Positions 1-6,253 are shown, counted from the first letter of the stretch. The stretch is 8,538 nt of DNA from an uncultured Flavobacteriales bacterium (GCA_937876095.1 CALFIE010000082.1:1-8538), one strand, 5' to 3'. Notes: generated by a model from the letters alone, not told the origin. Translations and numbers: made by a program.

Positions 1-98
1 GGATACATGCGGAAAATTCATCCACTGAAAAAATTATCGATACAATTAAAAAATGTCCTTCTGGCGCATTAACGTATTATTTGAATAAAAATGACTAA
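1..98 (+). CDS. Small divergent 4Fe-4S mono-cluster protein, C-terminal fragment
   Basis: This is the 3' end of a gene that begins before the window; the frame runs in codons from base 3 to a TAA at 96-98. The visible 31 residues include KKCPSGALTYYLN. The Cys-Pro-Ser-Gly-Ala-Leu segment near the C-terminus is the hallmark of the divergent 4Fe-4S mono-cluster family (Fer4_19 type), small proteins in which this Cys is the last cluster ligand. The other cysteines would lie upstream and cannot be seen. The stop overlaps the start of the next gene by 8 bases, so the two are very probably translationally coupled, and a redox partnership with the flavin reductase is a reasonable inference. Family assignment rests on a short tail. 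Confidence 0.72.
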   Translation, partial: IHAENSSTEKIIDTIKKCPSGALTYYLNKND

Positions 99-642
99 AA
101 AAATTATCGCTTTTGGCGCATCATCAAGCAGAAATTCCATCAATAAACAATTAGCAACCTTTGCGGCAAATCAATTCAAAAATGCTGAAGTAGAGATTTT
201 GGATTTAAACGATTATGAAATGCCTCTTTTTTCGGTTGATAAAGAAAAGGAAAACGGAATACACAATCTTGCGCAACAGTTTCATGACAAAATAGGTTTG
301 GCTGATTTTATAATTATCTCATTTGCAGAACACAATGGTGCTTATTCTGCTGCTTTTAAAAATATTTTTGATTGGATTTCCAGAATTCCTGGTAGAAATG
401 CATGGGGAGACAAACCAATGTTTTTGATGGCGACTTCTCCAGGAAAAATGGGTGGTTCAACTGTTTTAGGAATTGCCGAAAAACGTTTTCCTTACAATGG
501 TGGTAAAGTGGTAGAAACCTATTCATTACCATTTTTTTATGAGTATTTTTCTACTGAAAAAGGTATTGTAGATGAAGTAAAATCCCAAGAATTATCTGAA
601 AAAGTTGAAAAACTACAATCAGAAATTTTAAAATCATTTTAA
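91..642 (+). CDS. NAD(P)H-dependent FMN reductase family protein (flavodoxin-like fold)
   Basis: A 183-residue cytoplasmic flavoprotein, normal length for the NADPH-dependent FMN reductase family, which transfers electrons from NAD(P)H to FMN or to small substrates such as quinones and azo dyes. Seen directly: an N-terminal beta strand and phosphate-binding loop (GASSSRNSINKQ, residues 9-20) that would hold the FMN phosphate; the family's central motif as FAEHNGAYSAAFKNIFDW (78-95), equivalent to the usual PEYNGS...KNALDW; and SPGKMGGS (116-123), the second flavin-contacting loop. No signal peptide or membrane segment. The ATG overlaps the end of the upstream 4Fe-4S protein gene by 8 bases, which supports this start and suggests one operon. 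The physiological substrate cannot be read from sequence. Confidence 0.9.
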   Translation: MTKKIIAFGASSSRNSINKQLATFAANQFKNAEVEILDLNDYEMPLFSVDKEKENGIHNLAQQFHDKIGLADFIIISFAEHNGAYSAAFKNIFDWISRIPGRNAWGDKPMFLMATSPGKMGGSTVLGIAEKRFPYNGGKVVETYSLPFFYEYFSTEKGIVDEVKSQELSEKVEKLQSEILKSF

Positions 643-651
643 AATTAAAGG

Positions 652-681
652 TTAGAATTTGCACAAAAAATCTTAACTTTG
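652..681 (+). promoter_or_regulatory. Candidate Bacteroidota-type promoter
   Basis: TAACTTTG at 674-681 is an exact match to the Bacteroidota -7 consensus TAnnTTTG. Nineteen bases upstream is TTA at 652-654, one base off the usual TTG -33 element. Transcription would start near 687-690, about a dozen bases before the small GTG reading frame at 700. Inference from consensus only. Confidence 0.5.
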
Positions 682-699
682 CAGAATTAAAATTTTAAA

Positions 700-774
700 G
701 TGAAAAAGCAAGATTTACTTTCCCCAAAAGAAAAATTCCAAAATTTTGGAAATGTAAATTACGCTGAAAAATAA
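700..774 (+). CDS. Possible 24-residue small protein or leader peptide
   Basis: A GTG-initiated reading frame of 24 codons ending in TAA, lying between a promoter match (652-681) and a strong intrinsic terminator (777-811). The peptide is polar and charged, starting with a Lys pair, containing LLSPKEKF and ending NVNYAEK. It has no membrane segment, and no run of one amino acid that would mark a classical attenuation leader. Its 5' untranslated region would be only about a dozen bases. I do not recognise the family. The case for coding is the tight promoter-frame-terminator arrangement; a frame of this length can arise by chance, and the transcript could equally be a small non-coding RNA of about 120 bases. 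Confidence 0.35.
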   Translation: MKKQDLLSPKEKFQNFGNVNYAEK

Positions 775-776
775 CG

Positions 777-811
777 AAAAGCCGACGTCTGAATGATTGT
801 CGGCTTTTTTT
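777..811 (+). terminator. Rho-independent terminator
   Basis: The arms AAAAGCCGAC (777-786) and GTCGGCTTTT (799-808) pair perfectly around a 12-base loop and run into seven T residues (805-811). This is a textbook intrinsic terminator. It closes the unit that starts at the 652-681 promoter and separates the redox genes from the membrane protein and purine genes downstream. Confidence 0.88.
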
Positions 812-853
812 ATTTAAAAAATTCCATTTGAATTTTAAGAATTTATTAGTAAA

Positions 854-1222
854 ATGTCAAAGAAAAAACGAAATATCATCTACATTTTTATTGCAATAAT
901 TGGTTACACAATTTTTGGAATTTTTCAATTGGGCAAAAGTGGTGGTCCTTGTAATGCAGGACTATTAATTATAGTTTCTATGCCCATTTTATTAGTATGT
1001 TCTTTTTTTCTTTTATTAACATTCTCTTGGATTGAATCAACAGAAAAGACAAAATTTGTAATTCCTATAATTTTAGTTTTAATTTCAATTCTAATTTGGA
1101 CTGTTCATCTTTTTTATTTTTATCAGGATAGTATTTTAGAATCTCTATTATTTTTAGGATTTTTTGAAATATTCAATTTATACATGTTTATTTATTTTAT
1201 AAAAAAATCAGTAATTTTTTAA
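854..1222 (+). CDS. Hypothetical four-helix integral membrane protein
   Basis: A 122-residue, very hydrophobic protein that I do not recognise. A short basic N-terminus (SKKKRN) precedes four likely membrane helices at about residues 8-26, 36-58, 68-88 and 94-116, with a C-terminal KK pair just before the end. By the positive-inside rule both termini would be cytoplasmic. The first outer loop contains the only distinctive segment, GKSGGPCNAG (27-36), with one Cys; a second Cys lies in helix 2 (residue 49). There are no conserved charged residues inside the helices to suggest a channel or transporter. The gene follows a terminator and ends 19 bases before purM, so it could be co-transcribed with the purine genes, although I see no strong promoter match in front of it. 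Function unknown. Confidence 0.68.
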   Translation: MSKKKRNIIYIFIAIIGYTIFGIFQLGKSGGPCNAGLLIIVSMPILLVCSFFLLLTFSWIESTEKTKFVIPIILVLISILIWTVHLFYFYQDSILESLLFLGFFEIFNLYMFIYFIKKSVIF

Positions 1223-1241
1223 TTCTTAATATTTTAATATC

Positions 1242-2228
1242 ATGAATACATACAAATCTGCCGGTGTAGACAAAGAAGAAGGTTACAAAACCGTTGATAA
1301 AATAAAATCTGCAGTAGCAGAAACTCACAACAAAAATGTACTAAATAATTTAGGAAGTTTTGGCGCTTTTTACGAAATCGGTGGTTACAAAAATCCAGTT
1401 TTGGTTTCTGGTACAGATGGAGTAGGAACCAAATTGAAAATTGCACTAGACACCAAAAAGTATGATTCCATAGGTATTGATTGTTTTGCAATGTGTGCAA
1501 ACGACATCCTTTGTCACGGTGCGAAACCTTTATTTTTCCTCGATTATTTAGCTTGTGGAAAATTAGATGCCGATGTTGCTGCTGAAATTGTTTTGGGAAT
1601 GGTAAAAGCTTGTAAAAACAATGAATGCGCATTAATTGGTGGTGAAACTGCAGAAATGCCTGGAATGTATCAAGTTGGTGATTACGACGTGGCTGGTTTT
1701 TGCGTAGGAATTGTAGAAAAAGATCAAATTATTGATGGTTCAAAAATTAAGAAAGGTGACAAAATCATTGCTTTGCCAAGTTCAGGATTTCATAGCAATG
1801 GATTTTCTTTGGTTCGAAAAATTTTCCCTGATTTTAATGAAATTTTTGAAGGAAAACCAATCCACGAAACACTTTTGGTTCCGACTAAATTATATTACCA
1901 AGACATCAAAAAATTGATGCAAAATCTTGATATTTCAGGAATTGCTCATATTACAGGTGGTGGTTTGATTGAGAATGTTCCGCGTATAATTCCAAACGAA
2001 TTGTGTGCGAAAATTGACACTTCAAAAATTAAAATTCCTACCATTATGCAAGAATGCGAAAAACGGGGAAATATTGATAGAATGGAAATGTTCGGGACAT
2101 TCAATATGGGAATCGGAATGGTAATTGTGGTAGATGAAAGCCTTGCCGAAAAAACACTTTCTTTGATTGAAGATGCTTATTTAATAGGAGAAATTGTAGA
2201 AAATTCAGAGAAAATTATTTTAATATGA
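1242..2228 (+). CDS. purM: Phosphoribosylformylglycinamidine cyclo-ligase (AIR synthetase)
   Basis: Catalyses step 5 of de novo purine synthesis in the cytoplasm: ATP-dependent ring closure of FGAM to 5-aminoimidazole ribonucleotide. At 328 residues it is slightly shorter than the ~345-residue enterobacterial enzyme. Family signatures in order: the SAGVD start (6-10); the glycine-rich ATP-binding segment SGTDGVGTKLKIA (56-68); CANDILCHGAKPLFFLDY (85-102), where N87 and D88 sit at the usual catalytic positions; LIGGETAEMPGMY (131-143); then the C-terminal AIRS domain with ITGGGLIENVPR and FGTFNMGIGM. The ATG at 1242 gives the standard SAGVD N-terminus, so the start is well supported. purN follows after a 61-base spacer containing palindromic repeats. 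No defect seen. Confidence 0.97.
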   Translation: MNTYKSAGVDKEEGYKTVDKIKSAVAETHNKNVLNNLGSFGAFYEIGGYKNPVLVSGTDGVGTKLKIALDTKKYDSIGIDCFAMCANDILCHGAKPLFFLDYLACGKLDADVAAEIVLGMVKACKNNECALIGGETAEMPGMYQVGDYDVAGFCVGIVEKDQIIDGSKIKKGDKIIALPSSGFHSNGFSLVRKIFPDFNEIFEGKPIHETLLVPTKLYYQDIKKLMQNLDISGIAHITGGGLIENVPRIIPNELCAKIDTSKIKIPTIMQECEKRGNIDRMEMFGTFNMGIGMVIVVDESLAEKTLSLIEDAYLIGEIVENSEKIILI

Positions 2229-2236
2229 TAATTTGT

Positions 2237-2290
2237 TAATGAGGTAATTAGATAATTATCTCATTATCAAATCATCTCATTACCTAATTA
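2237..2290 (+). repeat. AT-rich palindrome and partial third copy between purM and purN
   Basis: TAATGAGGTAATTA (2237-2250) and TAATTATCTCATTA (2253-2266) are inverse complements apart from one position that would form a G-U pair in RNA. A related unit, CTCATTACCTAATTA (2276-2290), follows and overlaps the A of the purN start codon. Because CTCATTA occurs twice (2260-2266 and 2276-2282), the upstream TAATGAG can pair with either, giving two exclusive hairpins. There is no T-run after them, so they are not terminators. Confidence 0.7.
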
Positions 2291-2850
2291 TGAAAAACAT
2301 TTGTGTTTTAATCTCAGGTTCCGGAACCAATTTGCAACGCATTATCGATTGTATTGATAGTGGTGAAATTCGCAACGCAAAAATCAATTTGGTAATTGCA
2401 GACCGAGAATGTTATGGCTTAGAAAGAGCCAAAATTGCGGGTATTGATTCTATTTTAATTCCAAAAGGAAAAATTTTTTCTGAAAATTTAGAAAGTGCGA
2501 TCTCCGGAAATATAGATCTAATCGTTTGTGCCGGATTTTTATCCATTTTAAAACCCAATTTTTGCGAAAAATGGAAAGGCAAAATCATCAATATTCACCC
2601 ATCGCTTTTACCGAAATTTGGCGGAAAAGGAATGTGGGGACATCACGTTCATGATGCAGTTTTAGAAGCCAAAGAAAAAGAAAGCGGTGCAACAGTACAT
2701 TATGTAACATCAGGAATAGATGAAGGTGAAATCATTCTTCAAGGAAAAGTACAAATTGAGGATAACGAAACTCCAGAATCTTTGGCGGAGAAAATTCATC
2801 ACATTGAATATGAGATTTTCCCAAAAGCGATTGATAAGATTTTGAATTAA
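2290..2850 (+). CDS. purN: Phosphoribosylglycinamide formyltransferase (10-formyl-THF dependent)
   Basis: Catalyses step 3 of purine synthesis, moving a formyl group from 10-formyltetrahydrofolate to GAR. The 186-residue length is usual for bacterial PurN. The N-terminal strand and phosphate-binding loop VLISGSGTNLQ (6-16) bind the substrate phosphate. The catalytic triad is complete: N101 and H103 in INIHPSLLPKFGGKGMWG and D144 in SGIDEGEI, corresponding to Asn106, His108 and Asp144 of the E. coli enzyme. The start codon lies in the last unit of the AT-rich repeat at 2237-2290, and translation from this ATG gives the family's normal N-terminus. The TAA at 2848-2850 directly abuts the left inverted repeat of the DUF559 cassette. 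Confidence 0.96.
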   Translation: MKNICVLISGSGTNLQRIIDCIDSGEIRNAKINLVIADRECYGLERAKIAGIDSILIPKGKIFSENLESAISGNIDLIVCAGFLSILKPNFCEKWKGKIINIHPSLLPKFGGKGMWGHHVHDAVLEAKEKESGATVHYVTSGIDEGEIILQGKVQIEDNETPESLAEKIHHIEYEIFPKAIDKILN

Positions 2851-2889
2851 ATTCCCCTTCCTTTGGAAGGGGTTTCCGAAGAACGGGGT
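2851..2889 (+). repeat. Left inverted repeat of the DUF559 cassette
   Basis: It starts ATTCCCC and ends ACGGGGT. An internal hairpin has arms CCCCTTCC (2854-2861) and GGAAGGGG (2865-2872) around a TTT loop, followed by TCCGAAG (2875-2881). The outer seven bases, the TCCGAAG block and the ACGGGGT end are identical to the reverse complement of the right repeat. It begins at the base after the purN stop codon. Confidence 0.75.
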
Positions 2890-2902
2890 AGGAAAATATA
2901 GT

Positions 2903-3328
2903 ATGAGAACAAATGAACTTACACAGATTGACGGAATCATAATTTTTAGAAGAAAAATTGAAGTTTTGCCTAAAAATAAAGATTTGCTTTTAAGATCAAG
3001 AAGTTTAAGAAAAGGATACATACTTTCTGAAGTCATCTTTTGGAAACAAGTTAGAAATAAAGAATTCCATAGAATTGATTTTGATAGACAAAGAATTATA
3101 GGTAACTATATTGTAGATTTTTATGTGAAATCTCTAGGATTAGTCATAGAAATAGATGGCTCAAGTCACGATGATAAAGAAGAATATGATGAAAAAAGAC
3201 AAAATTTTTTAGAATCTTTACATTTAAAAGTATTTAGAATTTCAGATTTTAGAGTGAAAAATGATTTGAGTAATGTAATGAAAGAATTGGAAGATTTTAT
3301 TATAGAAAATTATTCCAAAGTTGTCTAA
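2903..3328 (+). CDS. DUF559 domain protein, predicted PD-(D/E)xK-fold endonuclease
   Basis: A 141-residue protein matching the DUF559 family, which is related to the very-short-patch-repair (Vsr) nucleases and the restriction-endonuclease-like fold; no activity is established for most members. Recognisable elements: the helical SRSLRK...SEVIFWKQVRNK segment (32-53), equivalent to the usual RKLR...T.AE..LW with E43; FDRQRIIGNYIVDFYV (60-75), with the conserved Asp at 72; and LVIEIDGSSH (80-89), with E83, D85 and H89, the likely metal-binding cluster. EKRQNFLESLHLKVFRI (97-113) is the typical DUF559 tail. The active-site pattern appears complete. All arginine codons are AGA, whereas purH also uses CGA, CGT and CGC, and the region is visibly more AT-rich. 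It lies within inverted repeats amid purine genes and has no evident role in purine synthesis. The first ~25 residues are not clearly part of the domain. Confidence 0.87.
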   Translation: MRTNELTQIDGIIIFRRKIEVLPKNKDLLLRSRSLRKGYILSEVIFWKQVRNKEFHRIDFDRQRIIGNYIVDFYVKSLGLVIEIDGSSHDDKEEYDEKRQNFLESLHLKVFRISDFRVKNDLSNVMKELEDFIIENYSKVV

Positions 3329-3329
3329 C

Positions 3330-3369
3330 ACCCCGTCCTTCGGACACCCCTCTTTCAAAAGAGGGGAAT
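3330..3369 (+). repeat. Right inverted repeat of the DUF559 cassette
   Basis: It starts ACCCCGTCC and ends GGGGAAT, the inverse of the left repeat. It has two small hairpins: GTCC/GGAC around TTC (3335-3345), and CCCCTCTT (3347-3354) with AAGAGGGG (3359-3366). The second matches the left-end hairpin in position and length but uses different, still-paired bases. It begins two bases after the DUF559 stop codon, and its last two bases are the AT of an in-frame ATG at 3368 upstream of purH. Confidence 0.75.
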
Positions 3370-3400
3370 GGAAACTGCAAAAAATAAATTAAAAATAAAA

Positions 3401-4915
3401 ATGAAAAAACGAGCATTAATCTCGGTTTCAGACAAAACCAATTTGGTGGAATTCGCCAAATTTTTAGAACAAAACAACTACGAACTCATTTCCACAGGTG
3501 GAACATTCAAACATCTGAAAGATGCTGGTTTAACCCCAATTCAGATTGATGAAGTCACCAATTTTCCTGAAATGTTAGACGGAAGAGTAAAAACTTTGCA
3601 CCCAAAAGTTCACGGAGGTTTGTTGGCAGTTCGTGACAGTCAGGAACATATGAACACCGTTGCAGAACACGAAATCGGCTTGATTGATATGGTAATCGTT
3701 AATTTGTATCCATTTTTTGAAAATGCAAATTCTGATATTTCTTTAGACGAAAAAGTAGAATTTATCGATATTGGTGGACCATCTATGTTGCGTTCCGGAG
3801 CCAAAAATTTCAAATCGGTTACCGTAATTACCGATGTTGCAGATTACGAAAAAGTGCAACAAGAAATTGCAGAAAACGGTGATTCAACATTGGTAACCCG
3901 CAAAAAATTAGCAGGAAAAGTCTTCAATTTGACTTCGGCTTATGATGGTGCCATTTCAAAAATGTTGTTAGACGAAGAATATCCGCAATATTTGCCGGCA
4001 TCTTACAAAAAAGTATCCGATTTACGATACGGAGAAAATCCGCATCAATCTGCAGCATATTATGTTTCCACTTTTGAGAGTGGAGCAATGAAAGATTTCG
4101 AAATTTTGGGAGGCAAAGAATTGTCTTTTAATAATTTACGAGATATGGATTTGTGTTGGAAGGTGGTTTCAGAATTCAAAGAAGAAATGGCTTGTTGCGC
4201 TGTGAAACATTCCACACCTTGTGGAGTTGCGATCGGAACTTCTGCTTTAGAAACTTACACCAAAACGTTTGAATGCGATCCGGTTTCTATTTTTGGTGGA
4301 ATTATCGGGATGAATTTCAAAGTAGATGCACCAACTGCGGAAGAACTCAACAAAACTTTCCTCGAAATTGTAATGGCGACAGATTTTGATGATGATGCAC
4401 TGGAAATTTTAAGAAAGAAAAAAAATCTTAGAATCATTAAAATTAAACATCCAATTTCAGATATTCAAACTTTTGTAAAAATAGACGGCGGAATGTTGGT
4501 GCAAAATGCAGACAATCAGTTTTCTACAGATATCAAATGTGTAACTGAAACACAACCAACAGAAGAGCAATACAAATCACTACTTTTTGCACAAAGAGTG
4601 GTTAAATACGTAAAATCCAACGCAATTGTAGTTTCCAACGGAAACCAAGCATTGGGAATTGGTGGTGGACAAGTCAACCGAATTTGGGCAACTCAACAAG
4701 CGATTGAGCGAGCCAAAGCAAAATTCTCAGGCGATTTGGTCTTGGCTTCAGATGCGTTTTTCCCATTCAGAGATGTGGTAGATTTTTGTGCAAAAGAAGT
4801 TATTAAAGCCATTATTCAACCAGGTGGAAGTGTAAAAGATGAAGATTCTATTGCTGCTGCTAATGAGCACAAAATCCCGATGTTGTTCACTGGGATGCGA
4901 CATTTTTTACATTGA
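3401..4915 (+). CDS. purH: Bifunctional AICAR formyltransferase / IMP cyclohydrolase
   Basis: Performs the last two steps to IMP: formylation of AICAR from 10-formyl-THF, then ring closure. With the ATG at 3401 it has 504 residues, within the family range. The N-terminal MGS-like cyclohydrolase domain (about 1-195) shows ISVSDKT, STGGTFKHL (31-39), RVKTLHPKVHGGLLA (62-76) and DIGGPSMLRSGAKNF (123-137). The AICAR transformylase domain shows DLRYGENPHQSAAYY (207-221), the catalytic Lys269-His270 pair in AVKHSTPCGVAIG, SNAIVVSNGNQALGIGGGQ, ASDAFFPF and the MRHFLH end. An in-frame ATG at 3368 would add eleven residues (METAKNKLKIK) whose first codon straddles the right cassette repeat. I prefer 3401 because MKKRALISVSDKT is the normal family N-terminus and the preceding bases are AT-rich, as is usual before flavobacterial starts. 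Confidence 0.96.
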   Translation: MKKRALISVSDKTNLVEFAKFLEQNNYELISTGGTFKHLKDAGLTPIQIDEVTNFPEMLDGRVKTLHPKVHGGLLAVRDSQEHMNTVAEHEIGLIDMVIVNLYPFFENANSDISLDEKVEFIDIGGPSMLRSGAKNFKSVTVITDVADYEKVQQEIAENGDSTLVTRKKLAGKVFNLTSAYDGAISKMLLDEEYPQYLPASYKKVSDLRYGENPHQSAAYYVSTFESGAMKDFEILGGKELSFNNLRDMDLCWKVVSEFKEEMACCAVKHSTPCGVAIGTSALETYTKTFECDPVSIFGGIIGMNFKVDAPTAEELNKTFLEIVMATDFDDDALEILRKKKNLRIIKIKHPISDIQTFVKIDGGMLVQNADNQFSTDIKCVTETQPTEEQYKSLLFAQRVVKYVKSNAIVVSNGNQALGIGGGQVNRIWATQQAIERAKAKFSGDLVLASDAFFPFRDVVDFCAKEVIKAIIQPGGSVKDEDSIAAANEHKIPMLFTGMRHFLH

Positions 4916-4949
4916 TTTGAATTTTTTTCTAACAAATTTCTTTATTCAA

Positions 4950-4980
4950 TTTGATATCACTCCTCAAATTATTAAATTTG
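4950..4980 (+). promoter_or_regulatory. Bacteroidota-type promoter for purD
   Basis: TTTG at 4950-4953 and TAAATTTG at 4973-4980 match the -33 (TTG) and -7 (TAnnTTTG) consensus elements with the preferred 19-base spacer. The start of transcription would be near 4987, leaving roughly 28 bases before the purD ATG. The -7 box is also one arm of an inverted repeat, ACAAATTT (4932-4939) with AAATTTGT (4974-4981), which might serve as an operator. Consensus match only. Confidence 0.62.
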
Positions 4981-5014
4981 TAAAATACTATAAATAAAAA
5001 GATTTTTATATAAA

Positions 5015-6253
5015 ATGAGATTATTAATTATTGGAAACGGCGGTAGAGAATCTGCTCTAGCTTGGAAACTTAAAGATGACAGTAGAATTACGAAAATGTT
5101 TTTTGCAAAAGGTACTGCAAGTACTGCAGAATTAGGGCAAAACGTTTACGAATCCGAGATCGTAGCATTACGAGATTTTGCCATCAAAGAAAAAATTGAT
5201 CTTACCATCGTTGGTCCAGAAGCACCATTGGTAGAAGGAATTGTAGACGAATTCAAAAAACATGACCTCAAAATTTTTGGTCCAAATAAAAGAACTGCAT
5301 CACTAGAAGGTAGCAAAGTTTTTTCCAAAAAATTTATGCAAACTTACAATATTAAGACTGCAAAAGCAGTAGTTTTCGATGCCTACAATGATGCCATCAA
5401 ATATGTAGAAAACCAAACTTTTCCTATCGTAATCAAAGCAAGTGGACTTGCAGGTGGAAAAGGAGTAGTTATTTGTGAAGACCTTACCGAAGCAAAAGCA
5501 ACCATTCATAGTTTTATGATTGATCGTATTTATGGCGATGCAGGAATTCAGTTGGTGATCGAAGAATATTTAGATGGTTTCGAAACCTCTATTATTGCAT
5601 TTTCAAATGGAGAAAAATTATTCCCTTGTATTCCGGTGAAAGATTACAAAAAAGCAGGAAACGGCGACAAAGGTCCAAATACAGGAGGAATGGGAAGTAT
5701 GGCTCCAAGTCCAGAATTTACAGAAGAACATTTGACAGATTTTCGGAAAAGTATTTTAGAACCAACTTTAGAAGGATTGCATGCAGAAAAACTGCAATTC
5801 AAAGGATTCATCTTTTTCGGATTGATGGTGACTAAAACAGGAACCTATCTTTTAGAATATAATATGAGAATGGGAGATCCAGAAACACAAGCACTTATGC
5901 CGCTTTTAGAAAATAATTTACTCGATTTGATTACCGATTGCATAGATGGTAAAGACGTTACACTCAATTTTAGTAACAAAAAATCGGTGTGTTTGGTAAT
6001 GTGTTCAGGTGGTTATCCTAGAAATATTGAAACAGGATTTCAAATTCAGGGAACCGACAAAATTCAGCACTCCCAACTATTTTATGCGGGTGCTACAAAA
6101 CGAGCAAACGGTGTTGTAACAACAGGAGGTAGAGTCCTTAATTTGGTTGCAACTGGCGATTCTTACCAAGAAGCACGAGAAAAAGTGTATGCAGATGCAA
6201 AACCAGTACATTTCGATTATGCTTTTTACAGAGACGATATTGGAGATTTTTAA
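5015..6253 (+). CDS. purD: Phosphoribosylamine-glycine ligase (GAR synthetase)
   Basis: An ATP-grasp ligase joining phosphoribosylamine and glycine, step 2 of purine synthesis. It has 412 residues against ~425 in most bacteria. The N-terminal PreATP-grasp domain starts RLLIIGNGGRESALAW (2-17); position 13 is Ser where many PurD proteins have His (GGREHA). Then VGPEAPLVEGIVDEF (66-80) and FGPNKRTASLEGSKVFSK (88-105). ATP-grasp elements: KASGLAGGKGV (141-151), DYKKAGNGDKGPNTGGMGSM (210-229) and LLEYNMRMGDPETQALMP (279-296), with E281 and N283 as expected Mg2+ ligands. The C-terminal domain reads VCLVMCSGGYPR and ends normally. It lies 99 bases after purH behind its own promoter match and is followed by a terminator, so it may be an independently controlled unit. 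Confidence 0.96.
   Translation: MRLLIIGNGGRESALAWKLKDDSRITKMFFAKGTASTAELGQNVYESEIVALRDFAIKEKIDLTIVGPEAPLVEGIVDEFKKHDLKIFGPNKRTASLEGSKVFSKKFMQTYNIKTAKAVVFDAYNDAIKYVENQTFPIVIKASGLAGGKGVVICEDLTEAKATIHSFMIDRIYGDAGIQLVIEEYLDGFETSIIAFSNGEKLFPCIPVKDYKKAGNGDKGPNTGGMGSMAPSPEFTEEHLTDFRKSILEPTLEGLHAEKLQFKGFIFFGLMVTKTGTYLLEYNMRMGDPETQALMPLLENNLLDLITDCIDGKDVTLNFSNKKSVCLVMCSGGYPRNIETGFQIQGTDKIQHSQLFYAGATKRANGVVTTGGRVLNLVATGDSYQEAREKVYADAKPVHFDYAFYRDDIGDF

Larger units (their letters stand above)
2851..3369 (+). mobile_element. Putative nuclease-encoding cassette bounded by inverted repeats
   Basis: A ~519-base segment consisting of one DUF559 gene and two flanking ~40-base imperfect inverted repeats (2851-2889 and 3330-3369), placed precisely between the purN stop and the purH start region. 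By eye, 30 of 40 aligned positions match between the left repeat and the reverse complement of the right. The segment differs from its neighbours in being more AT-rich inside the gene and in using only AGA for arginine. There is no transposase, and I see no obvious target-site duplication: the bases just outside are TTGAATTAA on the left and GGAAACTGC on the right. That it moves or moved is an inference from this architecture. Confidence 0.55.

Noticed and set aside
1240..1632. 130-codon minus-strand open frame opposite purM
   Set aside because: It lies wholly antisense to the conserved purM coding sequence. Its Cys/His/Phe/Gln-rich composition is what reverse reading of AT-rich flavobacterial genes gives.
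2229..2290. Purine riboswitch in the purM-purN spacer
   Set aside because: The spacer is only 61 bases, is a simple AT palindrome, and lacks the three-way junction and conserved loops of purine riboswitches.
2710..3036. 108-codon minus-strand frame across the purN end and DUF559 start
   Set aside because: It overlaps two well-supported + strand genes and the left inverted repeat, and contains no recognisable domain.
3329..3369. Reading the right cassette hairpins as a terminator before purH
   Set aside because: The G/C stem is good but no T-run follows; the next bases are GGAAACTGC. It matches the left repeat in inverse orientation, which a repeat explains better.
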